Positions 12,619-24,513 of a stretch of 64,000 nucleotides of DNA are shown here, one piece after another; position 1 is the stretch's first letter; each line of letters starts with the position of its first letter. The stretch spans positions 16,738,802 to 16,802,801 of the forward strand of contig NC_045145.1 of assembly GCF_008831285.2 (NCBI RefSeq). Reading direction: 5' to 3'. Made by a program: the position numbers and the translations under genes. This stretch comes from Nymphaea colorata. Its lineage: Eukaryota > Streptophyta > Magnoliopsida > Nymphaeales > Nymphaeaceae. The notes beneath the pieces are model-generated. The model worked only from the letters and a program-made list of their open reading frames with translations. It was not told the origin of the DNA and made no database searches.

Positions 12619-13027
12619 GTACCAAACTTTTTTTTGTTTTTGCTGAGGTTAACAACTTACTATCTACAAAGGAAAAAAGAAAGACTCGAAAACTCTCCAT
12701 TTCATTGGCCTTTAAGGGTCCTACGCTATGCTGGGGCCTAGATGGGTAGTGGGCAGTCGCGCCTTTAACTCGAAAATATATATATGTTTCTTACATTGGA
12801 CATATAACTTGTACCAAACTTTTTTTGTTTTTGGTGTAAAAGCAGTTAACAACTTACAATCTAGAAAAGAAAAAAGACTCGAAAACTCTCCATTTCATTG
12901 GCCTTTAGGGTCATATGCTATGCTGGGGCTTAGATGGGTAGTTGGCAGTCGCGCCTTTAACTCGACAGAATACCCCAACCGTTTACTATGAGAATCCAAG
13001 CGGGGATGTAATTGGACATATAACTCC
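12619..13027. repeat. tandem duplication, about 192-bp unit
   Basis: Copy 1 starts at 12619 and copy 2 at 12811, both with GTACCAAACTTTTTTT. Both contain GACTCGAAAACTCTCCATTT, then a GCTATGCTGGGGC stretch and GCAGTCGCGCCTTTAACTCG in the same order. Copy 1 also holds GGACATATAACT near its end, which recurs near 13014. Small indels separate the copies, so the duplication is recent but not brand new. Neither copy encodes a recognisable protein. Confidence 0.8.
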
Positions 13028-14091
13028 GACAAGAATTGAAGCAGGGATGTACTATATATATATATATGTCCTACACCCCCAACTATGCTATGGCTCTTAG
13101 GGGCTCATTTTAGCATACTTCAACTGCAAGTAATTTCTTGGAAATCAAATCAAACTTTTTCCATTTTCTAGCAAAAGCTGGAGAAGCACGGGGTTAGAAT
13201 TTGAGGATTTTCACACTTGTGGGACTTTAGTTTTCAATGTACCTAACTCGTCGAAGTTTAAGAGTTTAGCACCTGAACCTAAGAATTTTTGCTTGAGCTT
13301 TAGCAGTATAGTAACAAACATGCTCAAGTTTAAGTTTCTTTCATCTGACGACTTGTTTTTTCGGATGACTTAGTTAGTCAAATAAATTAAATTAGAACTT
13401 ACATAGGCGCGTTTTTGTTATCTCATCAAAATAGGAGCATGCTTTTATAATTTTTTTTTTCAAAGTTAAAGTGGTTCGCACTAATTTTACCCAAATTGGT
13501 TCCAGCTTCCATGTCGAAGACTTACATTGGTCTTCTTCATTTGTTTGTATGGGGCGTCTATCTATAGACTGAGCTCTTTCGGGCTCCATAGGAGGGGCTC
13601 TGGCCCATTTATGGGCATCACATGGAGCTATTGTTTTAATGCCACTGGGAAAAAAAAGAAGAAGAAAAATTGGAGACGGTGTTTAGATAATTAAGAATAC
13701 GTCTGGTTAGAGACGATAGGCCAAACGGCAACAGCTTAGACTCCCATGAAGCTTATCTCGAGCCATGCAACGAAACAGGTGTCTGATTTACTTCTACTTC
13801 TGTACGCCCGGCCAGTAACTGGAATACAGCCTAGACAACTTCAAGCACAGGCGTCGCGAGTAGTTTTAAAAAGATAATGGATCTTTTTTGTGTGTGTATA
13901 TATATATATAATGATCTATTATTTAATTCACCTACAAGGGTCATCTAAGTATGGATCTTGAGAGAAAAATAAAGAAAAAATATGATGATCATTTCTTATT
14001 ATTTCTTTTTTCCCCTTAACTATTTATAATAATAGACCGGAATCCTCATCAGTAAGTTAGATGATTCTAAATAGATAGAATTACCATTTAC

Positions 14092-14096
<5 letters not shown>

Positions 14097-14140
<44 letters not shown>
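14097..14140. repeat. (TA)n microsatellite
   Basis: About 22 uninterrupted TA units. Confidence 0.95.
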
Positions 14141-14141
<1 letters not shown>

Positions 14142-14796
14142 CTTGGCCATTCCTTCACATCTTCAACAAACCCTACAGCGAAATGAAGATTCTATCCATC
14201 CAAGTGTCCCTGTCATATGGATTTTTAAGGTCGTCCAAGTATAGAATCAAAACCGCCGCAGCCAGAGAAAGGCATCAATTACCTCATAGTCATATACGTT
14301 CAATTTTGGATTAAAATAGAGACGTAGTAACCTGACAACTACGACGCATGAACTTGTCGTATTTACAACTTCTGAGTTATTACTTATTACCCGGCAAATA
14401 AATTTTTGGGAGCGTTTGACAAATTTTCGGGAGCATTTGATAGCTTCGAATTTAAGATCCTCAGAATTTGAGAACCACAGGTTTAAGATCAGACCCTCTC
14501 ATCTCTGATTTTAAATCGGAGAGAAGTAAAATAAAGTTTTCAAGTGTAGATGCTTAGCTTGATGAAATATGAACTTTACCATGGATATTTTACCACATCT
14601 GGAAAAACACATGTCATGACAAATTCACATCAGATCTATAAACTTCAAACCTAGAGTAATCAAACATACCCCCCTCCCCCTTAAAGACCGAGTCCTGTAA
14701 TATGACCAAGAAGAAAACTATGTATATATTTAAAAATTTTTTGGATGGGATTGATTCTCTACAATTTGAAAACCCAAATTCACCAAGTGCTCCTGT

Positions 14797-14800
<4 letters not shown>

Positions 14801-14871
<71 letters not shown>
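14801..14871. repeat. (TA)n microsatellite
   Basis: About 35 uninterrupted TA units, the longest in the window. It creates artificial Tyr-Ile open frames on the plus strand. Confidence 0.95.
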
Positions 14872-14874
<3 letters not shown>

Positions 14875-16476
14875 GTATTGCTGGCTCATATCCCGTATCA
14901 AATCAAATGCTTTTCAGATGTCTATGACACCAAGTTGAAGGAACAGCCAGCTAGAGAGAGTGAAGAAACGCGGAGCGGGCAACAGTTTCTTTATTGCATG
15001 AGACAGTGGAACAAGAAAGGAAAATTCTAAAGTATAACACTTCTAAAGGGCCAAAACTATTTGATCTAAATTAGATAGATATGTAAGAAATGAAAAAGGG
15101 AAATGTTGAGGATTGCTTTGTTCACCAGTCCGCGTCCCTGCTGAAGAAGATCCAACGTAAGAGGTTAAATAAATAGTTGCTTTCATTTGATCAAGCCTTT
15201 CATAATGCTAGAACCTTGAGTCTTAACTCATCCCTTAGGAACTTAATGATATGATAATCTCCACTGGCTTTAGAAAAAGCCATCGAAGTGGATCACAACA
15301 TGCCGAACAACGACTACAATGAATTAACAAGAAATCGGAGAAAGAAGACAGAAAGCCAGTCGCTTCTTTACTGCAAATAAATACAACATGCCGAACAAAG
15401 CAGCATGATCGTGTGAACTTCCAAGCAAGCTGAAGCTGCCGTGAATCAAAGCAAACCAACCTAACAACACCATTCGCATGCTATCCAAAAAGCATTGGGG
15501 TCCCTACCACGTGTAGTAGTCTATGCAGTCCTAATTGGCAAAGTGGCGGATCTTCGACAAAGAGTTTTGAAACTAAAACTCGAAACTGAAAAAGAACAAG
15601 GCTGCAATGCCCCATGAAACTCATCTTGGTCTGCACTAAAGTAAGCTCCTAGACGGTAGCTCGCAAACATGGATTCCGAGAATGAGCGCGTATAGTACAC
15701 TAGCCACTACAAACCATCCCATTCTTACTTTTCATTCAAGTCTCGAAACAGCCTTGAACCTTTGAGATAAGAGAAAGAGTTGGTGTTTAAACCTCCTATT
15801 GAATCCCCAAACCATTCCCTTTGTAAGAAAGAAAGAGACTTCAAGACCTAACAACATTATGGGCTTCCTGCCAACACTAAAATAATGAGCAAAAACTCGA
15901 AATGGGCGACATCTTAATGGTCAGAATAGGTCAAGACCCTTATATAATGCTACTCAACAACTACTTACTTGTTGAATGGTTGAACTTCACCAAAGCCGCA
16001 GCAGAAGTAATTAAAAATTCTCAAGCAGACAATAAATTTTTAGGAGATTGCAAGGGCTTACATCACATTAGTACTGCAACCATGACAGAAATAAAGGGCA
16101 TTAATGATCCTCACCAAACTTCCACAAATATATACAATAAAAAACTACACAGAGAACTTCCAGCTTCTATTGTCAACAAGGCAGAATGAGAATTTTGTCT
16201 TGGGAGAGTAATTACGATCGCCATTAACTCCTCAATAAGCAAAGGGGCCTATCAGTTGAAGAAGCATCGGGCCGGGCCTTACCTGGAGCGAGTAAACTGA
16301 CCATTGATTTGAACCCGTTGCTGGATCATCTCAGCATGACATATAGTTGACGTCATAATGATTAATGTTCAAAATTAACTTTAGAGAACACGCGCCTTTC
16401 AAGCTCCACATGATTACAAGGAGAGTCCCTTTCCAGATTGTCTTATGAAGAGATTTTTGACGAATAAATATATAGG

Positions 16477-16631
16477 CAGAGGTGGAGCTACATGTGTGCA
16501 ACTGCCCACGTTATCCCTTCAATGTTTTTTTATTTTTATAGTAATATTTTTACATATTTACTCGGTTATATATATATAGTGTCCTTTTGAAAAGAGAAGT
16601 ACGTGGGAAAATTTTTCTGCCTCGGCCGCTG
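16477..16631. mobile_element. hAT-like MITE, copy 3, 155 bp, perfect 8-bp TSD
   Basis: It starts CAGAGGTGGAGC and ends CCTCGGCCGCTG. TATATAGG lies immediately before (16469-16476) and immediately after (16632-16639), a perfect 8-bp target duplication. The interior shares the TGTGTGCAACTGCCCAC stretch and an AGTGTCC-like piece with copies 1 and 2 but is otherwise diverged. This copy fixes the ends of the family. Confidence 0.75.
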
Positions 16632-16639
16632 TATATAGG

Positions 16640-17787
16640 AGACAGTGAATGACAGTACCAATTCTCATGTCAAAATTTTGAGAACCAACTAAAGGAGATT
16701 ATCTAGCAAATTCAAACAAAACTTAGTTTTCTGAACTAAATTCAGATTCAGCATAAAATCCCACATTTATACGTGATTAAGTCATATCTTTAACAGATGA
16801 GAGCTGAATCGTAATGGGATTAGTGACTGGACCGAGGCTTTGAATTCAAAGTAAGACAAATGCATGTCATTTACCTCTCTAGCTGCAATGGCGCCTGCAA
16901 AGCCTTCGCCCATGAGCGTGAAGGAGAGGAATCGAGAGAGAGAGAGAGAGGCAGTGAAGATCGAATTAATGTTGTAAGCAAAGGCAATCAAAGATGTCTC
17001 CGACGACAACGACGGTTTCGCTTATGCCGGAAAAAGCACCACTTTGCCAGAACTTTCCTTTTTCTAAAGTGAAATTTTCCATCTTCACAAAATTTAAGAT
17101 TTCTACAGGAAGTTTCCTGCTGAAAGAAACGAAGCCTTCTGGATGACAATCATTTCTTGGAAAAGTAAAAAAAAGGAAGCAGATTGTGTAAGACATATGT
17201 ATCGCTTAAAATTAGAATATTGATCCGCTTTTCTTTTCAAATCTCACTTTCTTACTTTCAAATAGTGAATGTATGTGTGACGCCTGTTTGGATCTTATGA
17301 CGGATACCTGTTTCAAATAGTCAAAGTTACTTTTTAAACTTTGAGTTTTCCTGATTAAGTTGGCTGATACAGTGTGTTGTCCCTTCGATTTCTGTGAAAA
17401 CGGTAGCGCATCAACCATTCAAATCTGCAAGGTAGCGCCACAGTAGCCCAATTCTGAAGCAGACTCTGAACCCCAAGAACATGAAGAAGTTTCAGCTTCT
17501 CACGTCAACCCCACCTGCAAGTCTTCTTCGTCGGAGAAGAGACTGAAGAATCCGCTCCACCCCCACGCTGTCAATATGACATTATTGACAAAAACCCATG
17601 GAGGGCCAGTAAGTGGTTTAAAGTTTTCACCTTATTAAATCAATTTAAAAGTAATTTAGATTATTTGTAAATTCATAATAAACTTATAAAAAAGATGCAA
17701 GCCGATATACAACGATAGGCAGCTCACAATGGCGTGTATTTGGCATCGCAGATCCAAATTTAATCTGCTTCTGCTGTCATATAATAA
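16640..17787. other. intergenic DNA, no gene seen
   Basis: A short (GA)n run lies near 16936-16950. The open frames on both strands at 16782-17418 have no recognisable domain. Confidence 0.5.
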
Positions 17788-18208
17788 ATGGATAGGTTTC
17801 ATCACTTTGAACAGGTATCTATCATAAGATTGATCAATTTTGAACAGCTTGCAAAAATGACAATAACAACTCAAAAAGCAGATAATATTTCCTCTCTTGT
17901 AGTTGTTGATCAAGTCAGCGCCAATATACCAGTTCCAACAGCAAGTATTCAGAGAGATTTGATTTTCCGGCAACGAACAATATCAGATTTTACTTGGTAA
18001 TATAATAGGGAAATAAATGAGTCAGTTATGCTTGGGTTACTCACATTGAAAAGGACCCATTTGACACCTTCAATGATGAAGAAATCATTAAGCATTATCT
18101 TCAAGATATAAAAGCTGATGAAACGATTACTGAGTTAGTTCTCCATTGTAGTTGTTTAATTTATTTTTTTGAGGCCGATTTTAAGTTTGTTCATAACTAT
18201 AATTTATA
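17788..18208 (+). pseudogene. possible decayed coding fragment
   Basis: An open frame at 17788-18000 stops, and a second open stretch at 18020-18208 lies in another frame. The second contains protein-like sequence (HIEKDPFDTFNDEEIIKHYL) that is rich in charged residues and unlike the surrounding AT-rich noise. The two could be pieces of one old gene or transposon protein. I do not recognise the family, and it may be chance. Confidence 0.25.
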
Positions 18209-18458
18209 AATTGAGAGACCATAAAATTGGGCCGATAAGTTGTCAGACTGGTCGATAATTTATTTTTTAATAATAATTTGTTTAAATATATATATATATT
18301 GTTATAATTAATTATATTTAGATATTAAATTATATTAAAATACATATTTTGATTTTAATTTGACTAAATAGAGAGCTAGGTATCGAGCTCAGGCTGCAGT
18401 CACGGGCTGTGGCCTGACCCTCGCCTGCCTTCTTATATAACTTCATCTTCTCATGTAC

Positions 18459-18612
18459 ATCATTGTATATTATCCTGAACTTCGTTATATGTGTCATACT
18501 AATGCATGATTTTTCAGTATGGTTAATGACTATCATTGTATATTATCCTGAACTTGGTTATATGTGTCATACTAGTGCATGATTTTTCATGTGACAGTAT
18601 GGTTAATGACTA
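18459..18612. repeat. tandem duplication, 73-bp unit
   Basis: Two copies start with ATCATTGTATATTATCCTGA at 18459 and 18532 and end GTATGGTTAATGACTA. The second copy differs by two substitutions and a short insertion (about 8 bp) near 18590. Confidence 0.85.
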
Positions 18613-19715
18613 AAATACTTTTAGTTCATACTGAAAAAGAAAAGTTTTTTGAAGACAAATTGAAAATAAAAAAAAAAAGTAAATAAAACAATGAAGAACA
18701 TTTTTTTAATAAATTATCAAAACATCTTTCCCTCCTTTACTGCGCATGTAACTTTCTTTCACACTAATTGAAGCCTTTTCTTTCACACTAATCAGAATAT
18801 TGTCATTTAAAACTCCTTGTTCACATCTTTTCAATCCCACCAAGTATTTATTCCTTGTGACAAACATTCACCGGATTCAAACTGCCGACTGTCCATCTCA
18901 CACCTATAGTTTGACAAACCATGTCAACTCATTTAGCTCTTAGATTGTCATGCTTTACAAGAACCCAACATCTTGACCAACAAGACTCCATTTTCAAGCG
19001 AACATCTTTCTACTTTCATCACTCTGAGTACTTCCCATGGATGATTAACATTTGCCATATCTCATCAAATTACAACTGCCCGTAAGTAGAAATAGTTTAC
19101 CTCTTAAGTCTTAAACCAAGGCTACCAACATACAATTAAATCATGTTTTGCAATTAAATTGTTTCCAACATATAATTAATATAACTTGTTCTAAATGCTA
19201 GAACTAGTCTAACCACTAACTATTCAATCACAAAAATTAAATTTTAATTCAAACCTGAGGTACCAACAATTCCACTAACCTAATGTAAGTACATAAATTG
19301 AAACTGCCATCGAATTAATTTAACCGACGGAGTCCTACTTCTAATCTAGAAATAAGAAGCTAATTTTTCTTTATGGATTGTCTAAAACTCTCAAATAAAC
19401 TGAATTTATAGTTGTCAGCAAGAAACTTAACCAAATAAATAAATAAAAGGCAATTAAAGTAAATATTTTCTTTTATTGTATTTTTAAATTCTTTTACTTA
19501 AAATGACATTATTCTACAAACCATATTGGGAAATGTCAAACATTTTTACGAATTTTTGTAGATCTAGTGTGGCTGCTGCATATCGGCCGATACGCGTCGA
19601 TGCGTTGTGTCGTCAAGAATTCCGAGACGATAACTTTTGCCGTGAAACTACTTCTTCCAAAAGAAAAGGGGACTTTACAAACATGTTGCGAAAGTTGAGT
19701 CGTAGGTAAACGCCC
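18613..19715. other. AT-rich intergenic DNA, no gene seen
   Basis: No recognisable coding sequence. The last part would be the promoter and 5' UTR side of the small membrane-protein gene, but no TATA box was found close to it. Confidence 0.5.
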
Positions 19716-19900
19716 ATGTTGAAATTCTCCTGCTCATTGCTCCGTCGCCGGAGCGCCCATACCCTGGCAGACTCTCCAAGCCCGAATCTGAAGAGGAAGA
19801 TTGAAGAATGGAATAGGTTGAGGAGAGGAGGGGAAAGGGGAAGAAGGATGAGCTCTTTGTCCCTGTTCCAGAGTCCAAGGCGTTTCTCGATACAGCCACC
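19716..19900 (+). other. probable N-terminal coding part, out of frame by one base
   Basis: ATG at 19716 opens MLKFSCSLLRRRSAHTLADS, an Arg/Ser-rich, acid-poor start like a mitochondrial targeting peptide, followed by PSPNLKRKIEEWNRLRRGG. That frame then runs into low-quality sequence. The frame of the downstream exon is open back to a TAG at 19814 and reads KKDELFVPVPESKAFLDTAT just before ATG 19901, which also looks like real protein. One extra G in the G-rich stretch 19827-19840 would join the two frames and give a protein of about 173 aa. Either this is a one-base sequence error or real frameshift, or translation starts at 19901. Confidence 0.55.
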
Positions 19901-21923
19901 ATGCCCATGATCCTCACGGCCGTTGCCATCGCTTTGTTTGCAAAGATTTTGATGATGGTGCGACTCTTACACCTTTAGAGCCCTAAATTCGCTATCCACA
20001 CTAGTTCTCCTATTGATTTCTGGTGATGCTGTCTTTAGTTTTCGAGCTTTTGTTGATGATGTTCCGTCGAATTCTTGACACGGTCCCTGTTTCTATTTAT
20101 TTTTTCGGTTTCGTTTTGTGTGCTTAAATGTCCGTCAAATGATGTGATGAGGAGGATTTTAAAATTTATGTTTCCTTTATGATGCTATGTTTTCATTTTT
20201 TGGTGTATTTTGAAGTGAAACTTCATTTCGCTATATGTCATGGCAAGACGCCTAGATTGTGTAATAAGTCATCAATTTCTGATGCCGAATTTGGTGGTTC
20301 TCTTCTTCTCCTTCGGATGGCATTTTGAAGTTCAATCATTTCTGGGAAACCGTAATCTTGGTATTCTTTTGGGCCGATTTATAATTGTATCTATGCCGGT
20401 CTAGCGTCCTTCAGGCTTGATAAAATGGTAATGGAACACCAGTGTTACAAAACTGCACGACTTTTCCTTTTTACATCCTTTTGTGTAGTTTCTGATGCTC
20501 AGGGTGCTGATTCTTGGAACCTCCTTTGGTGGCAATTGCGAGGCGGTCTTTTTTGTATTTGCCTTTTAAACCAACAAAAGCATGCTTCAAATTTTTGTTC
20601 AAAGTAATATTGGGAAGCTTATGCAACTATCTGTTAGAGCTTCTGTTTATGATCTGATCTAGCTAATGATACTTAAATATGGTAAAGGAGGATCGCTAGA
20701 ATAGCGTGGCCACATACTAGCAGCATACAGTTATAATGCAGTTCTGTGAGGACTGTAAAGAATAGGTATGTGGCTGATAGAATCCAAAAAGAGCTGTAAA
20801 TGAACTAAGAAAGAGCACCATGAATCAATGCACAATGATAAGAATCCTGAACACAAACAGTTGATGTGCATTAAGGCACAAAACTGAAAATTAGATTTGT
20901 TAGAATAAATAGAAAGAGAACTTTAAGGATGAACTGGGTAGGCCCGTAGGGAATGCTGCCCTTTAGCTGTTGGACGTAGCCAAGTGCTAGCTTACTGCTA
21001 CCTTGGCAGCAAAATGATATATTTTTTTAGAAAAGGAAACAAATACAAATAAAGAAATGTACAATTAGTCCTAGATAAATTATATTTTCGTTAATACATA
21101 TAAGATATTACTTATATTCTGAGTTTCTAACACCTCCTTCAAATGTACAACGCAATGACCAAAAGTTTGCAAAGGAGGATCGCTGGAAAACATAAATTTG
21201 GTGAAAAAATTCTGCATTTTGATATTTGGACGTCACATAGAGGAGATAGATTGTTTTTTCTTAAATATTTTTCTCTGACAAAATTATCTTTATATGCTTT
21301 ATTTGCTCACGAAAATTGTGCATGCAATATGGATTGTGCTTTTGTTATGATAACATAATTTAGTAGGCCAATCCAGATGAATTCCGATGTTTACCAGCAT
21401 TGTCTTATACCAAACAATTTTCATTGTTGTAGTAGTCATTGTTCTAGATTCAGCCTCAGTAGAAAACAAGGAAACCTCTTGTTTTTTCTTACATTTCGAT
21501 GATCTAAGTGATTCCCTTAAGAAACAAAAGCGTCTGTCATTGATATCTCTTCCCCAGTTGGTATACACAATTAATTTAAGCTAGGAAGATGAAGAATGAA
21601 CTCTCTTATTAATTGTTCCATTTATATATCGATTCTGAATCCTGCACGCATATGAACTTAGGATAGTGCATGTTGAAATTGGCTTGTAGTGTGTACAAGA
21701 TGAGCTATATCAGTCTGGTAATGCTGAATTACATGAGTGATTCAACAAGGTTGTATGAGGTTGGATTTTTACAGGAACATGGTGAAATTTATGTGTTAAA
21801 TGGGTCAAATAGTAATAGTATATGGAAAGATAAGCCTCTGGATTCTGGTCCTTCTATGCATGATCTTTGATGTCTTGCACTCTAGGAGTTCTGTCACCTT
21901 GTCTTGCCAATAGAGAGAGAGAA

Positions 21924-21957
<34 letters not shown>

Positions 21958-23061
21958 TTTGGGTGTTTGTGCATCATAAAACCCATCTATCAGAGATCTT
22001 AGTTTGTAAGCCTTAGTTTTTCAATATTGTTTTTCTCATGAAATAACTTTTTATCAAGGCGCCTTTTGCCTCCACCATCTGTTTCTTAGTTGGGACAAAC
22101 TGTTCTCAATTATTCAAAGGGATTCATAGAGTTGAGTAATGTCTAGGGCCTGTCCGTGTGGCCAGGTCCAACATACTCAGTTTTCAGAAAGAAACCGGAT
22201 ACTGTAAACCCTGGGTCTATCTATGTGATATGAACCTGGGATTTCGCCAGTTATTACAGTTTCCTGGTTCATGTTTGCAGGTTCACTTTTTGGCTATTTT
22301 CTTGCTATACTACTACATAACTTGCTCTATGTTTGATGCTGTCCCGCGATCATATACTCCTACTGAACTCTTTTTTTCTCCCTCCTGATACCATAACATT
22401 TTTAGTCTGATTTTTTGGCAGTACGATGACAGTAAAGCACAAGAAAGGCTAGAGCGCAAAATACAGAATTCGCCTGCTGGGCAAGGAACAGTGAGGATGC
22501 TCACTCGTGAAGAATGGGAGGAAATCCAGGAATTAAGGCCACGTACTCCTTTTGAGTCCAAACTTGCTCGTCCAAATGCACGCATAAGGACTGGAGAGCC
22601 TGTACATTTGGTGAGTTTTGTTCTAGTGGATACTAATTGAGTAAACTTCTGTTGAAATTGGATTAACAAAAAACATAATGTCAAAAGGTTAGTACCCCAT
22701 CCAGAAAAAATAAAGCCTTCATTGTTTATTATTTCGTTGATGGTGTGCTATTCTATCTGTGAGAAAGAAATGGAACGGTCGTCTTCCAACTGCTTTCTTG
22801 TTGACTGATAGTCTGATATGACCCCCTTCATGAACAGAATTTATCGTGTTGAGCGGTCCTAGAAGCAACAACCTTTTTTTTTTTTGGTTCTTTGTTTGTA
22901 CAAATAACACACCTCTACAAATTTGTAAATTTTTTGTCGCATTGATAATAATCATGCACCATTTTTTGCAGGAAGACATCAAAGATTGGACTATTGATGT
23001 CCTTACTGATGCACTCACAAGAGTTGAAGAGGCCATACGCAACAACCGAGAGGATAAGTGA
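19901..23061 (+). CDS. conserved small membrane protein, function unknown
   Basis: Exons 19901-19957, 22422-22610 and 22972-23061 join in phase 0 through GT-AG introns (2464 and 361 bp) to 111 aa. The N-terminus (MPMILTAVAIALFAKILMM) is one hydrophobic membrane-span-like segment. A charged soluble part follows, with motifs YDDSKAQERLERKIQN, GTVRMLTREEWEEIQELRP, PRTPFESKLARPNARIRTGE and an acidic amphipathic C-terminus (DWTIDVLTDALTRVEEAI). The clean phases and strongly protein-like sequence make the gene convincing. I recognise it only as a conserved plant protein of unknown role. ATG 19901 is the first ATG in its frame, but the true protein may start at 19716 with a targeting peptide (see that entry), which would suggest a mitochondrial membrane location. 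Confidence 0.8.
20898..21132. mobile_element. possible solo LTR or TRIM-like piece in intron 1
   Basis: The segment starts TGTTAGAA and ends TTCTAACA, a TG...CA inverted end pair like Copia LTRs, inside the long first intron of the small membrane-protein gene. No 5-bp target duplication flanks it (AGATT versus CCTCC), so it may be truncated or coincidental. An imperfect direct repeat, AAAGGAGGATCGCT, lies outside it near 20684 and 21171. Confidence 0.3.
21909..21957. repeat. (GA)n-(TA)n-(GA)n microsatellite
   Basis: Compound simple repeat within intron 1 of the small membrane-protein gene. Confidence 0.85.
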
Positions 23062-24211
23062 CAGATGAATATGCTTTTCAGGTTGAGAAGAAAGGTTTGG
23101 AAATACAGCACAGAAGACAGGGAAGGCTGAGCTTTCTTGTGCTTGAACAAGAAAACAGTTTGTATTCCAGGAGCTGTTGAGAAAGCATGTAAACCCAATT
23201 TATGCTTCTCGTCCCAAAGATGTTCAGGGAATTTCTTGGGAAATCTATCTTCATACTCTGAGCTTTCCCTTGAACCTCAGTATAGAGTTCCCAAACACCT
23301 TTTGTCCTCGGCTTGTGGCTTTGTTTCACCCTTGTGCATCATTGTTCCACTAAAGTTACCAACTTGTTTCAGTTTAGAACTCGTTTAATTCATTTCTTCC
23401 AGGTAAATGTAGCCTTTTTTTGGTTCTTCAAAGGTAATGAATGCATGTCAGGAACTGTCATTCTACTGTATAGAGTTGAATTTTGAGGTTTTTAAGTTGA
23501 GAAATTTTGGAAGTCTAATATCTCTAGTTAATCCTTCTCTTGGCACCATTTAGTGCAGGCCTGCTTCATCCAGTTTGCGTATCTAAAAGAAAACGTTGAA
23601 GACATGGATGTTTTGAGGACCTTTTTTGTTCTTTTCAATGGAAAAGATGGCAACTTTAAATTGTAATAGTTAAAATGGAATATTGAATAGCACGAAAGTG
23701 CCAATGCAGAAGTTCTATCAAAGGCAGGATCCTCCCCATCAACATCCCTATCATCTAAATTCATAATATACGACTCCTTTATACGCAAATAAGCGGATGG
23801 ACCTCAGATGAGAACCTGCTTATCTGCTCTGACATTGGTCTACTGTGATTCTTAATATCTCAAACCATATTTCCAGGATCTCTAATACAAGGCCGCTAAA
23901 TGTATCTTAACCGGTGGCATATGCAACATGTTGTGGCAGTAAAGAATTAAAATACCCTTCCCAAAGATGAAACCTTAGTTCAAATCTAAATCCTGCTGCT
24001 TTGGGCCCGGAACTCTCTCACGTAGTGCTTCGAGGTCGAGCCTCACCCAGCGTTTTTCTTTTCGAGGAGCAGGCTCATTGAGTGGGATGGTCTTGGCACA
24101 GTTTCTTGCATTGAAACAGAAGAAGATTTCTGTAAAGAGCCAAGAGCAAATCATGTCAACGTTGTATTTTCAGCTCAATCTTTTGAGCATTTAATTTTCT
24201 GGCAACGAAAA
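23062..24211. other. 3' flank of the small membrane-protein gene
   Basis: The first few hundred bases after the stop codon are likely 3' UTR. Open frames on both strands here have no recognisable domain, and I see no further gene. Confidence 0.5.
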
Positions 24212-24513
24212 GCTGCAACTCCTTAATCTAGTGCAAGCATTTTGAATAACAAGACGAGAACTGTAAATTAAAGCTTTGTACGCAGGCGCACACAAAGACA
24301 GAGCGAGCGAGAGGGAGAGGGAGAGGGAGAGGGCTACAACTCTTAATCTGATGCAATTATGCAAGCATTTGAAATAACAAGGCATGAACTGTAAATGTAA
24401 ACTTTGCAGAGAGAGAGAGAGGGCGACATCTCCTTAATCTAACGCAAGCATGTGAATTAACAAGACAAAAACTGTGAATTTAAAGCTCTGTACAGAAAGT
24501 GTGTGAGAGGGTT
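24212..24513. repeat. three degenerate tandem copies with GA-rich linkers
   Basis: Copies start at about 24212, 24331 and 24421. Each runs: a CAACTCCTTAATCT-like start, GCAAGCAT, GAATAACAAG, AACTGT-AAT, AAAGCTTTGTA, then a GA-rich tail (GAGAGGG). Copy lengths are about 119, 90 and 93 bp. The GA tails may have driven slippage. Confidence 0.7.

Larger units (their letters stand above)
13028..16476. other. intergenic DNA with long TA microsatellites
   Basis: No gene recognised. The open frame at 15902-16189 (95 codons) has no domain I know and no splice context. Two long (TA)n tracts are listed separately; shorter ones lie near 13060 and 13900. Confidence 0.5.

Noticed and set aside
14702-14938. 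Plus-strand open frame with a long Tyr-Ile run
   Set aside because: It is produced by translation of the (TA)n microsatellite; flanking parts are not protein-like. The minus-strand frame at 43372-43584 has the same cause.
20680-21190. AAAGGAGGATCGCT direct repeat as a target-site duplication
   Set aside because: At about 17 bp with mismatches it is longer than known target duplications, and the sequence between lacks matching ends at those positions.
22313-23198. Minus-strand open frames of 123 and 159 codons
   Set aside because: They overlap exons 2 and 3 of the small membrane-protein gene on the other strand and show no domain or splice structure.
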